Assembly (NCBI RefSeq): GCF_001687665.2
Contig: NZ_CP016543.2
Location: 620,001-684,000 of the forward strand
Source: Planococcus donghaensis
Lineage (GTDB): Bacteria; Bacillota; Bacilli; Bacillales_A; Planococcaceae
DNA length: 64,000 nt
Direction of reading: 5' to 3'
Below are positions 50,339 through 60,023 of this stretch, in pieces; the first letter of the stretch is position 1, and each line of letters begins with the position of its first letter. A program made the position numbers and the translations under genes. The notes under the pieces are model-generated. The model saw only the letters and a program-made list of their open reading frames with translations, was not told where the DNA came from and did no database searches.

Positions 50339-52282
50339 ATGATGTTATCTAATTTGACTTCACCGTCTTTGATTAGCACCAAACAGTCATTTGCCTCTAA
50401 AGAAGAAGCCATTCAATTTTTAATCGAACAACTAGCAGCAGAGGGAAAAATCAGCTCTAAAGAAGAATTTTTTCAAGCGGTTATGGACAGAGAAGCACTT
50501 TCGCCCACCGGATTTGAAGGAGGACTTGCCATCCCTCACGGAAAGTCTTCAGTTGTAAAAGAAGCTTCTTTTGCAGTGGCAACGCTAGAACATCCACTTG
50601 GAACTTGGGAAAGCCTAGATCCTAATAATCAAGTAGAGTTAATTATTTTGTTAGCGATTCCAAAAGCAGAAGAAGGATCGACTCATTTATCGTTACTAGC
50701 AGAACTAGCAACAAGGTTATCAGATGAAACTTACAAGAACAATTTGCTACAAGCGACAACTAGTATGGAACTTTTTGAAAGACTAGATACTGAAAAAGTA
50801 CAGAATACTTCACCCGATACGGTTGATCTTGGTAAAACAATTCTTGCTATTACAGCATGTCCAGCCGGAATTGCCCACACGTACATGTCAGCAGAAGCAT
50901 TAGTTAAAGCTGGCAAAGAACTTGGTGTTAATGTTTACGTTGAAAAACAAGGAGCCAATGGAATAGAGGACAGACATACAAAAGAATTACTCAAAAAAGC
51001 GGATGCGGTTATATTTGCAGTTGACGTAGCGGTTAAAGATGAGGAGCGCTTCAAACATCTGCCAAAAGTAAAAACTTCTGTAGCTGCTCCGCTTAGAAAT
51101 GCAAAAAATATTTTACAGCAAGCATTAGACAAAGCAGAAAAATCTACAAAAAGAGAATTTTTGGATACAGCCGATTTAGAAGATGATGCTGATAACAAAT
51201 CGATCAAAATGGAAGTGAAGGATTCAGTACTGACCGGTATATCTTATATTATTCCCATTATTGTTGCGGGTGGGATGACGTTAGCCGCAGCAGTTTTTAT
51301 CTCGCAAGCATTTGGTCTACAAGAAATATATAACACAGAAGGATCTTGGCTATGGCTCTTAAGACAGTTGGGTGGCACTCTGTTAGGTCAGTTAATGATT
51401 CCGATTTTGGCGGCATATATGGCTTACTCTATAGCTGATAAACCGGCATTAGGACCGGGATTCGCAGCAGGGGTAGCAGCAAACTTGATTGGCAGTGGCT
51501 TTCTGGGAGGAATGCTCGGTGGCTTACTAGCAGGATATTTCATGAAGTTTCTGAAACAAAAAATTAAAGCAAAAGGGACATTTGCAGGGTTTGTAAGTTT
51601 TTGGCTTTATCCGGTGGTGGGAACTTTAGTAGTAGGTTCGATAATGTTGTTTGTAATTGGCCGGCCGTTGGCATTTCTAAATGAAGGGCTTATCTCGTGG
51701 CTTACGGGCATGAGCGGAACAAACGCTTTGATTTTAGGCGCAATTATTGGTGCCATGGTTTCGTTCGATCTGGGAGGTCCGGTAAATAAGGCAGCCTATA
51801 CATTCTGTATTGGTGCAATGGCTAGTGGCAATATTGTTCCTTACGCGGCATTTGCATCAGTAAAAATGGTTTCAGCATTTTCTATAACAGGGGCAACATT
51901 ATACGGTAAACAATATTTTACTAAGCAAGAGCGAGAAGTAGGTAAACAAACATGGCTTCTTGGATTAGCTGGGATTACTGAAGGTGCGATTCCATTTATG
52001 ATTAACGATCCGCTTCGGGTAATTCCATCTCTTATCGCAGGTTCTGCTGTGACAGGGGCTATCGTTTGTTACTTTAATATTGGCTTAAATGTACCAGGGG
52101 CGGGCATTTTTTCATTAGCACTAGTTCAAGGACAGCCTGCTTTAATAGCAGCGGGGATTTGGTTCGGTGCCGCATTAATTGGAGCTCTCATCTCGATGGT
52201 GCTATTGATTGGGACACGCAAGGTGAGAATTAAGAAAGAACGAAAAATCAAAGAAGTTGAAAAACTAGTAACTGCAGAATAA
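50339..52282 (+). CDS. mngA: Fructose-family PTS EIIABC, probably mannosylglycerate-specific
   Basis: The 647-residue permease has EIIA (His67 in GGLAIPHGKS), EIIB (Cys174 in ITACPAGIAHTYMSAEAL) and EIIC (about 290-630; VGGMTLAAAVF-like region, GPVNKAAYTF, GITEGAIPFMINDPLR) of the Fru family. E. coli MngA (HrsA) has the same domain order and imports 2-O-alpha-mannosylglycerate. The adjacent GH38 mannosidase and glycerate kinase point to the same substrate, so the symbol is given by context. The start is ATG 50339 or 50342 after GAAAGGGG. Confidence 0.82.
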   Translation: MMLSNLTSPSLISTKQSFASKEEAIQFLIEQLAAEGKISSKEEFFQAVMDREALSPTGFEGGLAIPHGKSSVVKEASFAVATLEHPLGTWESLDPNNQVELIILLAIPKAEEGSTHLSLLAELATRLSDETYKNNLLQATTSMELFERLDTEKVQNTSPDTVDLGKTILAITACPAGIAHTYMSAEALVKAGKELGVNVYVEKQGANGIEDRHTKELLKKADAVIFAVDVAVKDEERFKHLPKVKTSVAAPLRNAKNILQQALDKAEKSTKREFLDTADLEDDADNKSIKMEVKDSVLTGISYIIPIIVAGGMTLAAAVFISQAFGLQEIYNTEGSWLWLLRQLGGTLLGQLMIPILAAYMAYSIADKPALGPGFAAGVAANLIGSGFLGGMLGGLLAGYFMKFLKQKIKAKGTFAGFVSFWLYPVVGTLVVGSIMLFVIGRPLAFLNEGLISWLTGMSGTNALILGAIIGAMVSFDLGGPVNKAAYTFCIGAMASGNIVPYAAFASVKMVSAFSITGATLYGKQYFTKQEREVGKQTWLLGLAGITEGAIPFMINDPLRVIPSLIAGSAVTGAIVCYFNIGLNVPGAGIFSLALVQGQPALIAAGIWFGAALIGALISMVLLIGTRKVRIKKERKIKEVEKLVTAE

Positions 52283-52306
52283 GAAAAAGTTACACAGGAG
52301 GATATT

Positions 52307-54907
52307 ATGAAAAACGTTCATATTGTACCCCATATGCATTGGGATAGAGAATGGTATTTCTCTACGGAAGAATCCAGAATTTTTTTAGTAAATAACTTGG
52401 AAGAAATTATGGAAATGCTAGAAAATAATCCTGACTATCCCTACTATGTGTTAGACGGTCAGACTTCTATTTTAGAGGATTATTTTGCTGTCAAACCTGA
52501 AAATAAAGAACGTGTGGCAAAGCTTGTTCAAGAAGGACGGTTAATTATTGGTCCTTGGTATACGCAAACAGACGAATTGGTCGTTGGTGGGGAGTCCATC
52601 GTTCGCAATTTATTATACGGCATTAAAGATAGTGAGCAGTTCGGTGATTATATGAGAATTGGGTATTTGCCTGATTCGTTTGGTCAATCCGCGCAAATGC
52701 CAATGATTCTAAATGGTTTTGATATTACCTACTCGATTTTTTGGAGAGGAACCTCAGAACGACACGGGACGGACAAAACAGAATTTTACTGGAAAACAGA
52801 AGATGGCTCTAAAGTGCTTGTTCAATTGTTTCCGTTGGGATATGCAATAGGTAAATATTTGCCGGAGGATGAAGAAACGCTAAAAACGCGGATGGATAAG
52901 TATTTTACAGTACTTGACCGTGGAGCGACTACTGAAAATATTGTTCTGCCTAACGGCCATGATCAAATGCCAATTCAAAAAAATATTTTTGAAGTCATGG
53001 AAAAATTGAGAAGCATTTATCCGGATCGCGAATTTTTCTTAAGCAAATTCGAGAATGTTTTTACAGAACTTGAAAAGAATAAGGACCTTCCGACGCTTCA
53101 AGGTGAATTTTTGGATGGTAAGTACATGCGGGTTCACCGCAGTATTTTCTCGACCCGAATGGATATAAAAGCGGCAAATGCCAGAATTGAAAACAAAATC
53201 ACAAATATTTTAGAACCGTTAGCTTCACTTGCCTACAGCTTAGGATTTGAATACCACCATGGGTTAATTGAATTGATTTGGAAAGAAATCATGAAGAACC
53301 ATGCACATGACAGTATTGGGTGCTGTTGTTCTGATAAAGTGCACCGGGAAATAAGCAATCGATTTTTCTTAGCAGAGGAAAAAGTAGACCAATTGATTAA
53401 GTTTTATAAGCGCAAAATTGTTGATAGTATGGCCACAGATAAGCAACATGATCGGCTAACTGCTTTCAATTTAGTACCTTATGAGCGAACTGAAGTAGTT
53501 ACAACGAGTGTTATGACCAAATTGAAATCGTTTAAATTAGTGGATAAAGATAAAAACGAATTGGACTTTGAAATTCTGTCGAGTGAAATTACGGATCCTG
53601 GATTAATCGATCGCCAAATTGTTCATTACGGAAACTACGAGCCGTTTATTAACTATACGATCCAACTAAAAGATACTTTGCCTGCGATGGGATATAAAAC
53701 GTATTTTGTCATAGAAAGCAACGAAGAAATCGGAAATTCTTTTGCTGCTACTGAAAATGTTGAAACAGATTTTTATCGTATTACAGTGAACCCAAATGGG
53801 AGTTTAAATATAGTAGACAAAACGATTAATCAAACTTTTGAAAATGTTCTTCGGTTAGAAAGTGGAGGAGACGATGGAGACGAGTACGACTTTTCGCCAT
53901 TAGCAGAAGAACAGTTGATCTATAGTGACGATGTGAAGGCAAATGTTTCAATGAATCAAAATCGCCACGGGGCAGTGATTAAAATTGATTATTGTCTTAA
54001 AGTGCCTTCGGATATTGAAAAAAGAAAAATCGATACTAGGGATAGTACAATCGATGTTCGCATTGTGGTAACTGTTCCAAAGCATAAACCAGTAATGACA
54101 GTGAAAATCGAATTAAACAACAAAGCAAAAGACCATCGCCTTAGAGCATTAATTCCCACTGGCATCGCTTCAGCTTTTTCTACTTCCGACAATCAGTTTG
54201 GTGTGATAAAAAGAGCAGTTGTCGATTCAGCGATTCATGTCTGGGAAAAAGAAGATTGGGATGAGCGTCCAGATCCGATCTATCCGATGCTTAGCTATGT
54301 AAGCTTAGCGGATGAGGGATATGGGGTAAGTGTTCTCACCAATAGCACAAGAGAATACGAAATAATTGGCGAGCAATTTGATGTAATTGCTATTACGTTA
54401 TTTAGAAGTATCGGTTTTCTTGGGAAAGAAGGAATGCTTCGAAGACCAGGCCGTCCATCGGGTATCAAATTACCAACACCGGATTCTCAAATGCTTGGCG
54501 AGCTAACTTTAGACTTCGCGATTGCTACACATAGCAGCGAACAAAATGTTGCAAGGCTTGCAAAAGATTACCTGACACCAATCGAGTTTTACAATAAAAT
54601 TCCGCATGATGCAATCCGCTTAAACAAATCAAACGTAACAACACCATTAGAATATAGCTTGTTCCATGAAATGGAACCTAATCTTGTATTGAGTACGCTG
54701 AAAAAAGCAGAAAAAGAAGACCGGTTATTATTACGCTTTTATAATACTAGAAATTCAGTCGAAACATCATCTTGGGTGTTTAATCCCACTATTAAGCAGG
54801 CTCATATTGCTAATTTAAATGAGCAAGCTTTGGAAGAAATCCATGTAGAAAACAATCAACTTCAAATACCAGTGAAAACAAATCAAGTGCAATCCATCTT
54901 GCTTTAA
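52307..54907 (+). CDS. mngB: GH38 alpha-mannosidase, probable mannosylglycerate-6-phosphate hydrolase
   Basis: The 866-residue enzyme has the GH38 N-terminal HMHWDREWYFSTEE (metal-binding His/Asp) and the nucleophile Asp in GYLPDSFGQSAQMP. Later come NGHDQMP, KNHAHDSIGCCCSDKVHREI and C-terminal beta domains. E. coli MngB of this family splits 6-phosphomannosylglycerate into mannose 6-phosphate and glycerate. Both products are handled by the two downstream kinase/isomerase genes, which supports this activity over N-glycan processing. It follows the PTS gene by 24 bp with ACAGGAGG upstream. Confidence 0.88.
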   Translation: MKNVHIVPHMHWDREWYFSTEESRIFLVNNLEEIMEMLENNPDYPYYVLDGQTSILEDYFAVKPENKERVAKLVQEGRLIIGPWYTQTDELVVGGESIVRNLLYGIKDSEQFGDYMRIGYLPDSFGQSAQMPMILNGFDITYSIFWRGTSERHGTDKTEFYWKTEDGSKVLVQLFPLGYAIGKYLPEDEETLKTRMDKYFTVLDRGATTENIVLPNGHDQMPIQKNIFEVMEKLRSIYPDREFFLSKFENVFTELEKNKDLPTLQGEFLDGKYMRVHRSIFSTRMDIKAANARIENKITNILEPLASLAYSLGFEYHHGLIELIWKEIMKNHAHDSIGCCCSDKVHREISNRFFLAEEKVDQLIKFYKRKIVDSMATDKQHDRLTAFNLVPYERTEVVTTSVMTKLKSFKLVDKDKNELDFEILSSEITDPGLIDRQIVHYGNYEPFINYTIQLKDTLPAMGYKTYFVIESNEEIGNSFAATENVETDFYRITVNPNGSLNIVDKTINQTFENVLRLESGGDDGDEYDFSPLAEEQLIYSDDVKANVSMNQNRHGAVIKIDYCLKVPSDIEKRKIDTRDSTIDVRIVVTVPKHKPVMTVKIELNNKAKDHRLRALIPTGIASAFSTSDNQFGVIKRAVVDSAIHVWEKEDWDERPDPIYPMLSYVSLADEGYGVSVLTNSTREYEIIGEQFDVIAITLFRSIGFLGKEGMLRRPGRPSGIKLPTPDSQMLGELTLDFAIATHSSEQNVARLAKDYLTPIEFYNKIPHDAIRLNKSNVTTPLEYSLFHEMEPNLVLSTLKKAEKEDRLLLRFYNTRNSVETSSWVFNPTIKQAHIANLNEQALEEIHVENNQLQIPVKTNQVQSILL

Positions 54908-54936
54908 TCTGTTTTTGAAAGAAGGGGATGAGCAAA

Positions 54937-56106
54937 GTGAAAGTGCTAGTAGCAATAGATTCTTTTAAAGGAAGTTTATCGTCTCAAGAATGCAGTCGTG
55001 CAATAACTGAGGGAATAAAAATAGCAGATCAACAGGCTGAGGTTTTAACAATTCCCTTGGCCGATGGCGGAGAAGGCACGGTAGAAGCCCTTGTACAAGC
55101 TACTCAAGGTAGAATCATACAAAAAACAGTGATAGGTCCTCTCGGGCAACCCGTATTGGCGTCTTATGGAGTGTTGGGAGAAAAAGGGGAAGTGGTTATT
55201 GAGGTTGCTTCTGTCTGCGGGTTGCCACTCATCCCAACAAAAAAGAAAAACCCTTTAGTAGCTACTACTTACGGTATTGGCGAACTAATACTAGGAGAAA
55301 TCGAAAATGGATGCCGTAATTTTATAATTGGTCTTGGGGGAAGTGCTACCAATGATGCTGGGATTGGTATGCTTCAAGCCCTTGGCTATTCTTTCCTTGA
55401 TGAAGAGGGTTGCGAAGTAGGGTACGGTGGCGGTGAACTTAAAAGGATTCAATCGATAAATGCTAGTGGCGTGACGAGTTTGCTGAAAGAATGCACGTTT
55501 AAAATAGCTTGCGATGTTAATAATCCGCTTTTTGGTTTGAATGGAGCAGCCTATGTCTTTGGACCGCAAAAGGGTGCAACGGAGCAGGTAGTAAAAGAAT
55601 TAGATGAAGGACTAAAGCATTTTGCACAAATTGCAGCTAGTGAACTAAAAAGAGATATTCACAACATACCAGGAGCAGGAGCAGCTGGTGGACTGGGGGC
55701 AGCCTTTGAAGGTTTTCTAAATGGCCAACTGCTCTCGGGCATTGAGTTGCTGATGGATACGATTCGTATAGAAGAAAAGATGGCAGGTATAGACTTTGTC
55801 ATTACTGGAGAAGGTAGACTGGATCGTCAAACAGCAATGGGAAAAACACCAGTTGGTATTGCACAATGTGCTGGAAAATACGCAATTCCTGTAATTGCGT
55901 TAGCTGGAGAGGTAACAAAAGAAGCCGAAACACTACACGATTTTGGCATAACTTCGTTTTTTTCAATTGCAAACGGAGCAATGACGATTGAAGAAGCCAT
56001 GAACCCAGTAACTGCATACGCAAATCTCAAAACAACAAGTGAACAATTATTTCGTTTGGTTAGTCTTGTGAAGCAATCAAAACATGAGATTAAGTGTGAA
56101 GTTTAA
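54937..56106 (+). CDS. Glycerate kinase, GlxK/GarK family
   Basis: The 389-residue kinase has the family N-terminus VKVLVAIDSFKGSLSSQE, then LADGGEGTVEALV and a glycine-rich FIIGLGGSATNDAGIGMLQALG. VITGEGRLDRQTAMGKTPVGIA follows near the C-terminus. It phosphorylates glycerate to 2-phosphoglycerate for glycolysis. GTG 54937 is chosen because GAAGGGG (54921-54927) abuts the upstream ATG 54928. It uses the glycerate released by the mannosidase encoded just before it. Confidence 0.88.
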   Translation: MKVLVAIDSFKGSLSSQECSRAITEGIKIADQQAEVLTIPLADGGEGTVEALVQATQGRIIQKTVIGPLGQPVLASYGVLGEKGEVVIEVASVCGLPLIPTKKKNPLVATTYGIGELILGEIENGCRNFIIGLGGSATNDAGIGMLQALGYSFLDEEGCEVGYGGGELKRIQSINASGVTSLLKECTFKIACDVNNPLFGLNGAAYVFGPQKGATEQVVKELDEGLKHFAQIAASELKRDIHNIPGAGAAGGLGAAFEGFLNGQLLSGIELLMDTIRIEEKMAGIDFVITGEGRLDRQTAMGKTPVGIAQCAGKYAIPVIALAGEVTKEAETLHDFGITSFFSIANGAMTIEEAMNPVTAYANLKTTSEQLFRLVSLVKQSKHEIKCEV

Positions 56107-56234
56107 GAAAAATAAGGAGTAGGTAAATTGCTCGAATCACCAAATCCAAATATAGATAATTAAAGAGGTTTTTAAGGATGGCTTATTTTTTTTTGGATAT
56201 TTACCTAAATAAATAACTGAAAATTGAAAAAATA

Positions 56235-56271
56235 AGTAGAAAAGAGAGCGTTATATGCTCTCTTTTCTACT
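56235..56271. promoter_or_regulatory. 15-bp perfect hairpin before manA
   Basis: AGTAGAAAAGAGAGC (56235-56249) pairs exactly with 56257-56271 around GTTATAT. No T run follows, and the ribosome site of the isomerase gene begins seven bases later. It could protect or modulate the manA mRNA. Confidence 0.6.
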
Positions 56272-56289
56272 ATAAAGTTGGAGGATTTT

Positions 56290-57249
56290 ATGTATAAAAG
56301 CGAACCAATCTTTTTGCAACCTACTTATCATGAACGTATTTGGGGAGGACAAAAGCTGAAAAAAGAATTTTGTTATGACATTCCATACCAAAAAACTGGG
56401 GAAGTGTGGGCCATTTCGGCACACCCAAATGGCCCAAGCATAATCTCAAATGGCCCTCTTGCAGGAAAGTCTTTAGCAGATGCATGGCATGAACATGGAG
56501 AACTTTTCAATAAAATGGAATTAAAAACTACAGAATATCCGTTACTGGTAAAAATATTGGACGCTGCAGAATATCTTTCAGTTCAAGTGCATCCTAATGA
56601 CGAATTCGCCCGAAAAGTAGAAAATGTACCTTACGGAAAAACCGAATGTTGGTATGTATTGAGTGCAGAAGAAGGAGCAGAATTAATAATTGGTCATCAT
56701 GCAACTTCTCAAGAACAGCTAAAAGAATTGGTAGAGCAAGGGAAATGGAAGCATTTGTTGAGGACGATTAAAGTAAAAGCGGGCGACTTTGTGTATGTCC
56801 CTAGTGGAACCATCCATGCAATTGGTGCGGGAATTGTGATCTTAGAAACCCAGCAAAGTTCAGATATTACTTATCGAGTTTATGACTATGATCGTAAGGA
56901 TGCTGCAGGAAATTCCCGCAAGCTACACTTTGAACAATCGCTTCAAGTAACGAAGGTTCCACATGAAGATGTATACATTGAACAAACACAAGTAATTAAA
57001 GAAGGTTTAGTGGAAAAAAAACTTGTAGAAGAACGATATTTTTCAGTTTATCACTGGCGGCTGAGCGGGAAATCTACCAGCCGGTTAGAAAAAGACTTTC
57101 TACAAGTCAGTGTAATCGAAGGACAGGCAAGACTAACGATTGCAAACCAATCTTTTAAGATAAACAAAGGCGATCACTTTCTTTTACCTTATGGCATTCA
57201 AGAATATTGTTTGGAAGGAAATGCAGAATGTATTGTTTCACACAGTTAA
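56290..57249 (+). CDS. manA: Mannose-6-phosphate isomerase, class I
   Basis: The 319-residue enzyme has the type I zinc-site pattern: YLSVQVHPNDEFARKVE, YGKTECWYVL and VPSGTIHAIGAGIVILETQQ. It starts YKSEPIFLQPTYHERIWGGQ, typical of Bacillus ManA. It converts mannose 6-phosphate to fructose 6-phosphate, completing the pathway of the preceding genes. ATG 56290 has TTGGAGG upstream. It is separated from the kinase gene by 183 bp and a hairpin, so it may be partly independent. Confidence 0.9.
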   Translation: MYKSEPIFLQPTYHERIWGGQKLKKEFCYDIPYQKTGEVWAISAHPNGPSIISNGPLAGKSLADAWHEHGELFNKMELKTTEYPLLVKILDAAEYLSVQVHPNDEFARKVENVPYGKTECWYVLSAEEGAELIIGHHATSQEQLKELVEQGKWKHLLRTIKVKAGDFVYVPSGTIHAIGAGIVILETQQSSDITYRVYDYDRKDAAGNSRKLHFEQSLQVTKVPHEDVYIEQTQVIKEGLVEKKLVEERYFSVYHWRLSGKSTSRLEKDFLQVSVIEGQARLTIANQSFKINKGDHFLLPYGIQEYCLEGNAECIVSHS

Positions 57250-57362
57250 TATTAAAGTAAATAGATTCTGTATTTTGTCCGTTTATAATAATCGAAAATT
57301 TTTTAATGTTAATTCACGTTAATTCGAACTTCAATTTCTTTCAAAAATTTTTTCACACCACC

Positions 57363-57399
57363 AAAAGCAGCCCCGCGTAACAGCGGAGCTGCTTTTTTA
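57363..57399 (+). terminator. Rho-independent terminator
   Basis: AAAAGCAGCCCCGC pairs with GCGGAGCTGCTTTT (one mismatch) around GTAACA and is followed by T. It closes the mannosylglycerate-type region. Confidence 0.85.
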
Positions 57400-57519
57400 T
57401 TGAAGTTATATTCAGAACAATCAAAATTAATGTAGCGCTGTATTGGTGAAATAGTGTACACTCCTTATTAACGGAATGATTAAGGTCTATTTCCTTAAAT
57501 AGAAAAGCAGGTGACAGTG

Positions 57520-58695
57520 TTGAAAAAGCAAACACAAGAGTTGTTCGAAGAGATTCGCGCATTTAGACGGGATCTTCATGAGAACCCTGAATTGAGTGGC
57601 GAAGAAACAGAAACTTCTCGAAAAATACAAGTGAAACTTGATGAATATGGCATCTCATATTCTACGGGATATGCAAAAACAGGTGTCCTTGGTGTGATCC
57701 AAGGCGATAAGCCAGGAAAAACGGTTGGATTGCGTGCCGATATCGATGCCTTACCGATTTTAGAAAAAGCAGATGTGCCGTTCAAGTCTAAAGTCGATGG
57801 CAAAATGCATGCATGCGGGCATGATGCGCATACGGCCATGTTGCTCGGAGTCGGAAAATTACTGCAAGACCAGAAAGCCGATATTGCTGGAACGGTGTTA
57901 TTAATTTTTCAGCCGGCTGAAGAAAATGCACCAACGGGTGGCTCGGAGCAAATGATGGCAGATGGTGTTTTTGATACGTATCAACCGGATGTTTTAATCG
58001 CGCAACATGTTTGGCCAGGTTTACCGGCTGGGCAAGTTGGTGTCATAGACGGAGCCATCATGGGCAACTCTGACCGTTTCCAAGTGACAATCTACGGAGC
58101 AGGGGGCCACGCATCGATGCCTCATCAAACCGTTGATGCGATTATTATCGCCAACCAAGTCATGTCCGCCATCCAAACGATTGTTAGCCGGAACGCGAAC
58201 CCGATGGATTCAGGCGTAATCACAATTGGGAAAATTACAGGAGGCTATCGTTACAATGTGGTAGCGGACACGGTAGTGCTTGAAGGAACGATTCGCTCTC
58301 TTTCAGACGACACCAAGAAACTTTTGAAAAAACGTTTCCATGAAGTGGTTCAAGGAGCTGCGGAAATGATGGGCGGTTCGTGTGAAATCGACTATTCGGA
58401 TGGTTACCCAGCAACGATTAACACAAAGCGTTGGGCTGAAGTAGTTCGGAAATCGGCAAAACATCAATTAGGCGACGCGGGCACACCAGAAGTAATCGGA
58501 AGCATGGCTGGAGAAGATTTCGGCCGTTTCTTGAAAAAGTACGAAGGGGTTTATTATTGGCTCGGTACTTCAGTTGGTGAAAACCAAAAACCGCTCCACG
58601 ACCCTGGCTTTATGATCGATGAACAAGCTTTGTCGATTGGGACAGAGTTGATGGCCCAAGCAGCGCTTGACGTGCTAGCCGAATTGAATAAATAG
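57520..58695 (+). CDS. M20 family amidohydrolase (N-acyl amino acid type)
   Basis: The product has 391 residues in the M20D layout. The metal site spans VGLRADIDALPILE, MHACGHDAHTAMLLG and FQPAEE; a dimerisation domain with GAGGHASMPHQTVDA follows, then GSMAGEDFGRF near the end. Such enzymes split N-acetyl or other N-acyl amino acids and, in the Abg branch, aminobenzoyl-glutamate. The start is ambiguous between GTG 57511, GTG 57517 and TTG 57520; TTG 57520 best fits the GCAGGTG site. It begins an operon with a second M20 gene 12 bp later. Confidence 0.85.
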   Translation: MKKQTQELFEEIRAFRRDLHENPELSGEETETSRKIQVKLDEYGISYSTGYAKTGVLGVIQGDKPGKTVGLRADIDALPILEKADVPFKSKVDGKMHACGHDAHTAMLLGVGKLLQDQKADIAGTVLLIFQPAEENAPTGGSEQMMADGVFDTYQPDVLIAQHVWPGLPAGQVGVIDGAIMGNSDRFQVTIYGAGGHASMPHQTVDAIIIANQVMSAIQTIVSRNANPMDSGVITIGKITGGYRYNVVADTVVLEGTIRSLSDDTKKLLKKRFHEVVQGAAEMMGGSCEIDYSDGYPATINTKRWAEVVRKSAKHQLGDAGTPEVIGSMAGEDFGRFLKKYEGVYYWLGTSVGENQKPLHDPGFMIDEQALSIGTELMAQAALDVLAELNK

Positions 58696-58706
58696 GAGGA
58701 ACAGAA

Positions 58707-60023
58707 ATGGCAAATTCCATTGAACAATTCATGGAAGAGATTGAGCCGTATGTGATTGAACAACGACGCAAGCGACATCGCTATCCTGAAATCGGTTTTG
58801 CGGAATACGTAACCACTTATGAGTTGAGCGAACAATTAGCTGGAAAAGGATTTTCACTTTTTTATGGAACAGACTTTTTAACAAGCTCAGAACGCATGGG
58901 TGTACCGTGTGATCCAATGCTCGCGGAAAATGAACAGCGAGCGCTTCAAAAAGGCGTGCCGCCTGAGTTTCTTGAAAAGATGAAAGGTGGACATACTGGA
59001 TTTGCAGCTGTACTTGACACAGGACGACTGGGACCTAAATTTGCTTATCGCTTTGATATAGACGCATTGCCAATAGAAGAAGCAGAATGCACTGATCATG
59101 TGCCAGCACAACACGAGTTTCGTTCTCAAATTGCGGGAATGATGCATGCTTGCGGTCACGATGGTCACGCGGCAATTGGACTTGGACTCGCGAATTATTT
59201 GGCGAAGAGAAAAGACAACTTAAGCGGCAAGTACACAATTTTGTTCCAACCTGCAGAAGAAGGTGGACGTGGTGCAAAAGCGATTGTTGATAAAGGGTGG
59301 CTTGATGACATTGATTATTTTATGAGCGGCCATGTCGGGATTCACAATTTACCGTCAGGAACAGTTGCAGCGACCACTTCAAAATTTTTGGCCAGTTCCA
59401 AAATCAATGCGAAGTTCATCGGCAAGTCGGCACATTCTGGATTAGAGCCCAACGAAGGACGCAACGCGTTGCTCGCTGCCGCATCGGCTGCATTGCATCT
59501 ACATAGCATTGCAAACCATAAAGACGGAATCACTCGTATCAATGTCGGCACGTTGCACGCAGGAGCCGGACGCAATGTTATCGCCGACAAAGCGTTGATG
59601 GAAATTGAAACGCGCGGTGAGACCAATAAGTTGGATGCTTACATGCAAGAAAATGCAACGCGCATTTTACAGGCGAGTGCTGCATTGTACGATGTCGAGC
59701 TAGAACTTGAACATATGGGAAGATCGGTTTCAACAGCTGCGGATCACGATTTCGCGAAAGTTGTAGAACGAGCATGTGCACTGTCATCAAGCTTAAAGAT
59801 TGTTCCGCATTTGGAAGTGGGAGCTTCAGAAGATGTTACATACATGATTGAGCGCGTTCGTGAACAAGGCGGAAAAGCAACGTTTATGATTTTTGCAAGT
59901 CCGTTACCTGCAGGTCATCATCATCCTTGTTTTAATTATGAAGAACAGGCACTACTTGCTGGATTGGAAACGATAATACGAACAACGGATTATTTGCTAA
60001 AGGAGGACGGGTTACGTGCTTAG
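58707..60023 (+). CDS. M20 family amidohydrolase, AbgA/AbgB-like
   Basis: The 438-residue enzyme has YRFDIDALPIEEAE, GMMHACGHDGHAAIGLG and FQPAEEGGRGAKAIV for the binuclear zinc site. It has an insert after the first helix (TSSERMGVPCDPMLAENEQR) that makes it longer than the upstream M20 protein. AbgA and AbgB of E. coli form a heteromer that cleaves p-aminobenzoyl-glutamate, and two different M20 genes with an AbgT transporter here recall that system. The next gene overlaps it by eight bases. TAGGAGGAAC precedes the ATG. Confidence 0.85.
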   Translation: MANSIEQFMEEIEPYVIEQRRKRHRYPEIGFAEYVTTYELSEQLAGKGFSLFYGTDFLTSSERMGVPCDPMLAENEQRALQKGVPPEFLEKMKGGHTGFAAVLDTGRLGPKFAYRFDIDALPIEEAECTDHVPAQHEFRSQIAGMMHACGHDGHAAIGLGLANYLAKRKDNLSGKYTILFQPAEEGGRGAKAIVDKGWLDDIDYFMSGHVGIHNLPSGTVAATTSKFLASSKINAKFIGKSAHSGLEPNEGRNALLAAASAALHLHSIANHKDGITRINVGTLHAGAGRNVIADKALMEIETRGETNKLDAYMQENATRILQASAALYDVELELEHMGRSVSTAADHDFAKVVERACALSSSLKIVPHLEVGASEDVTYMIERVREQGGKATFMIFASPLPAGHHHPCFNYEEQALLAGLETIIRTTDYLLKEDGLRA

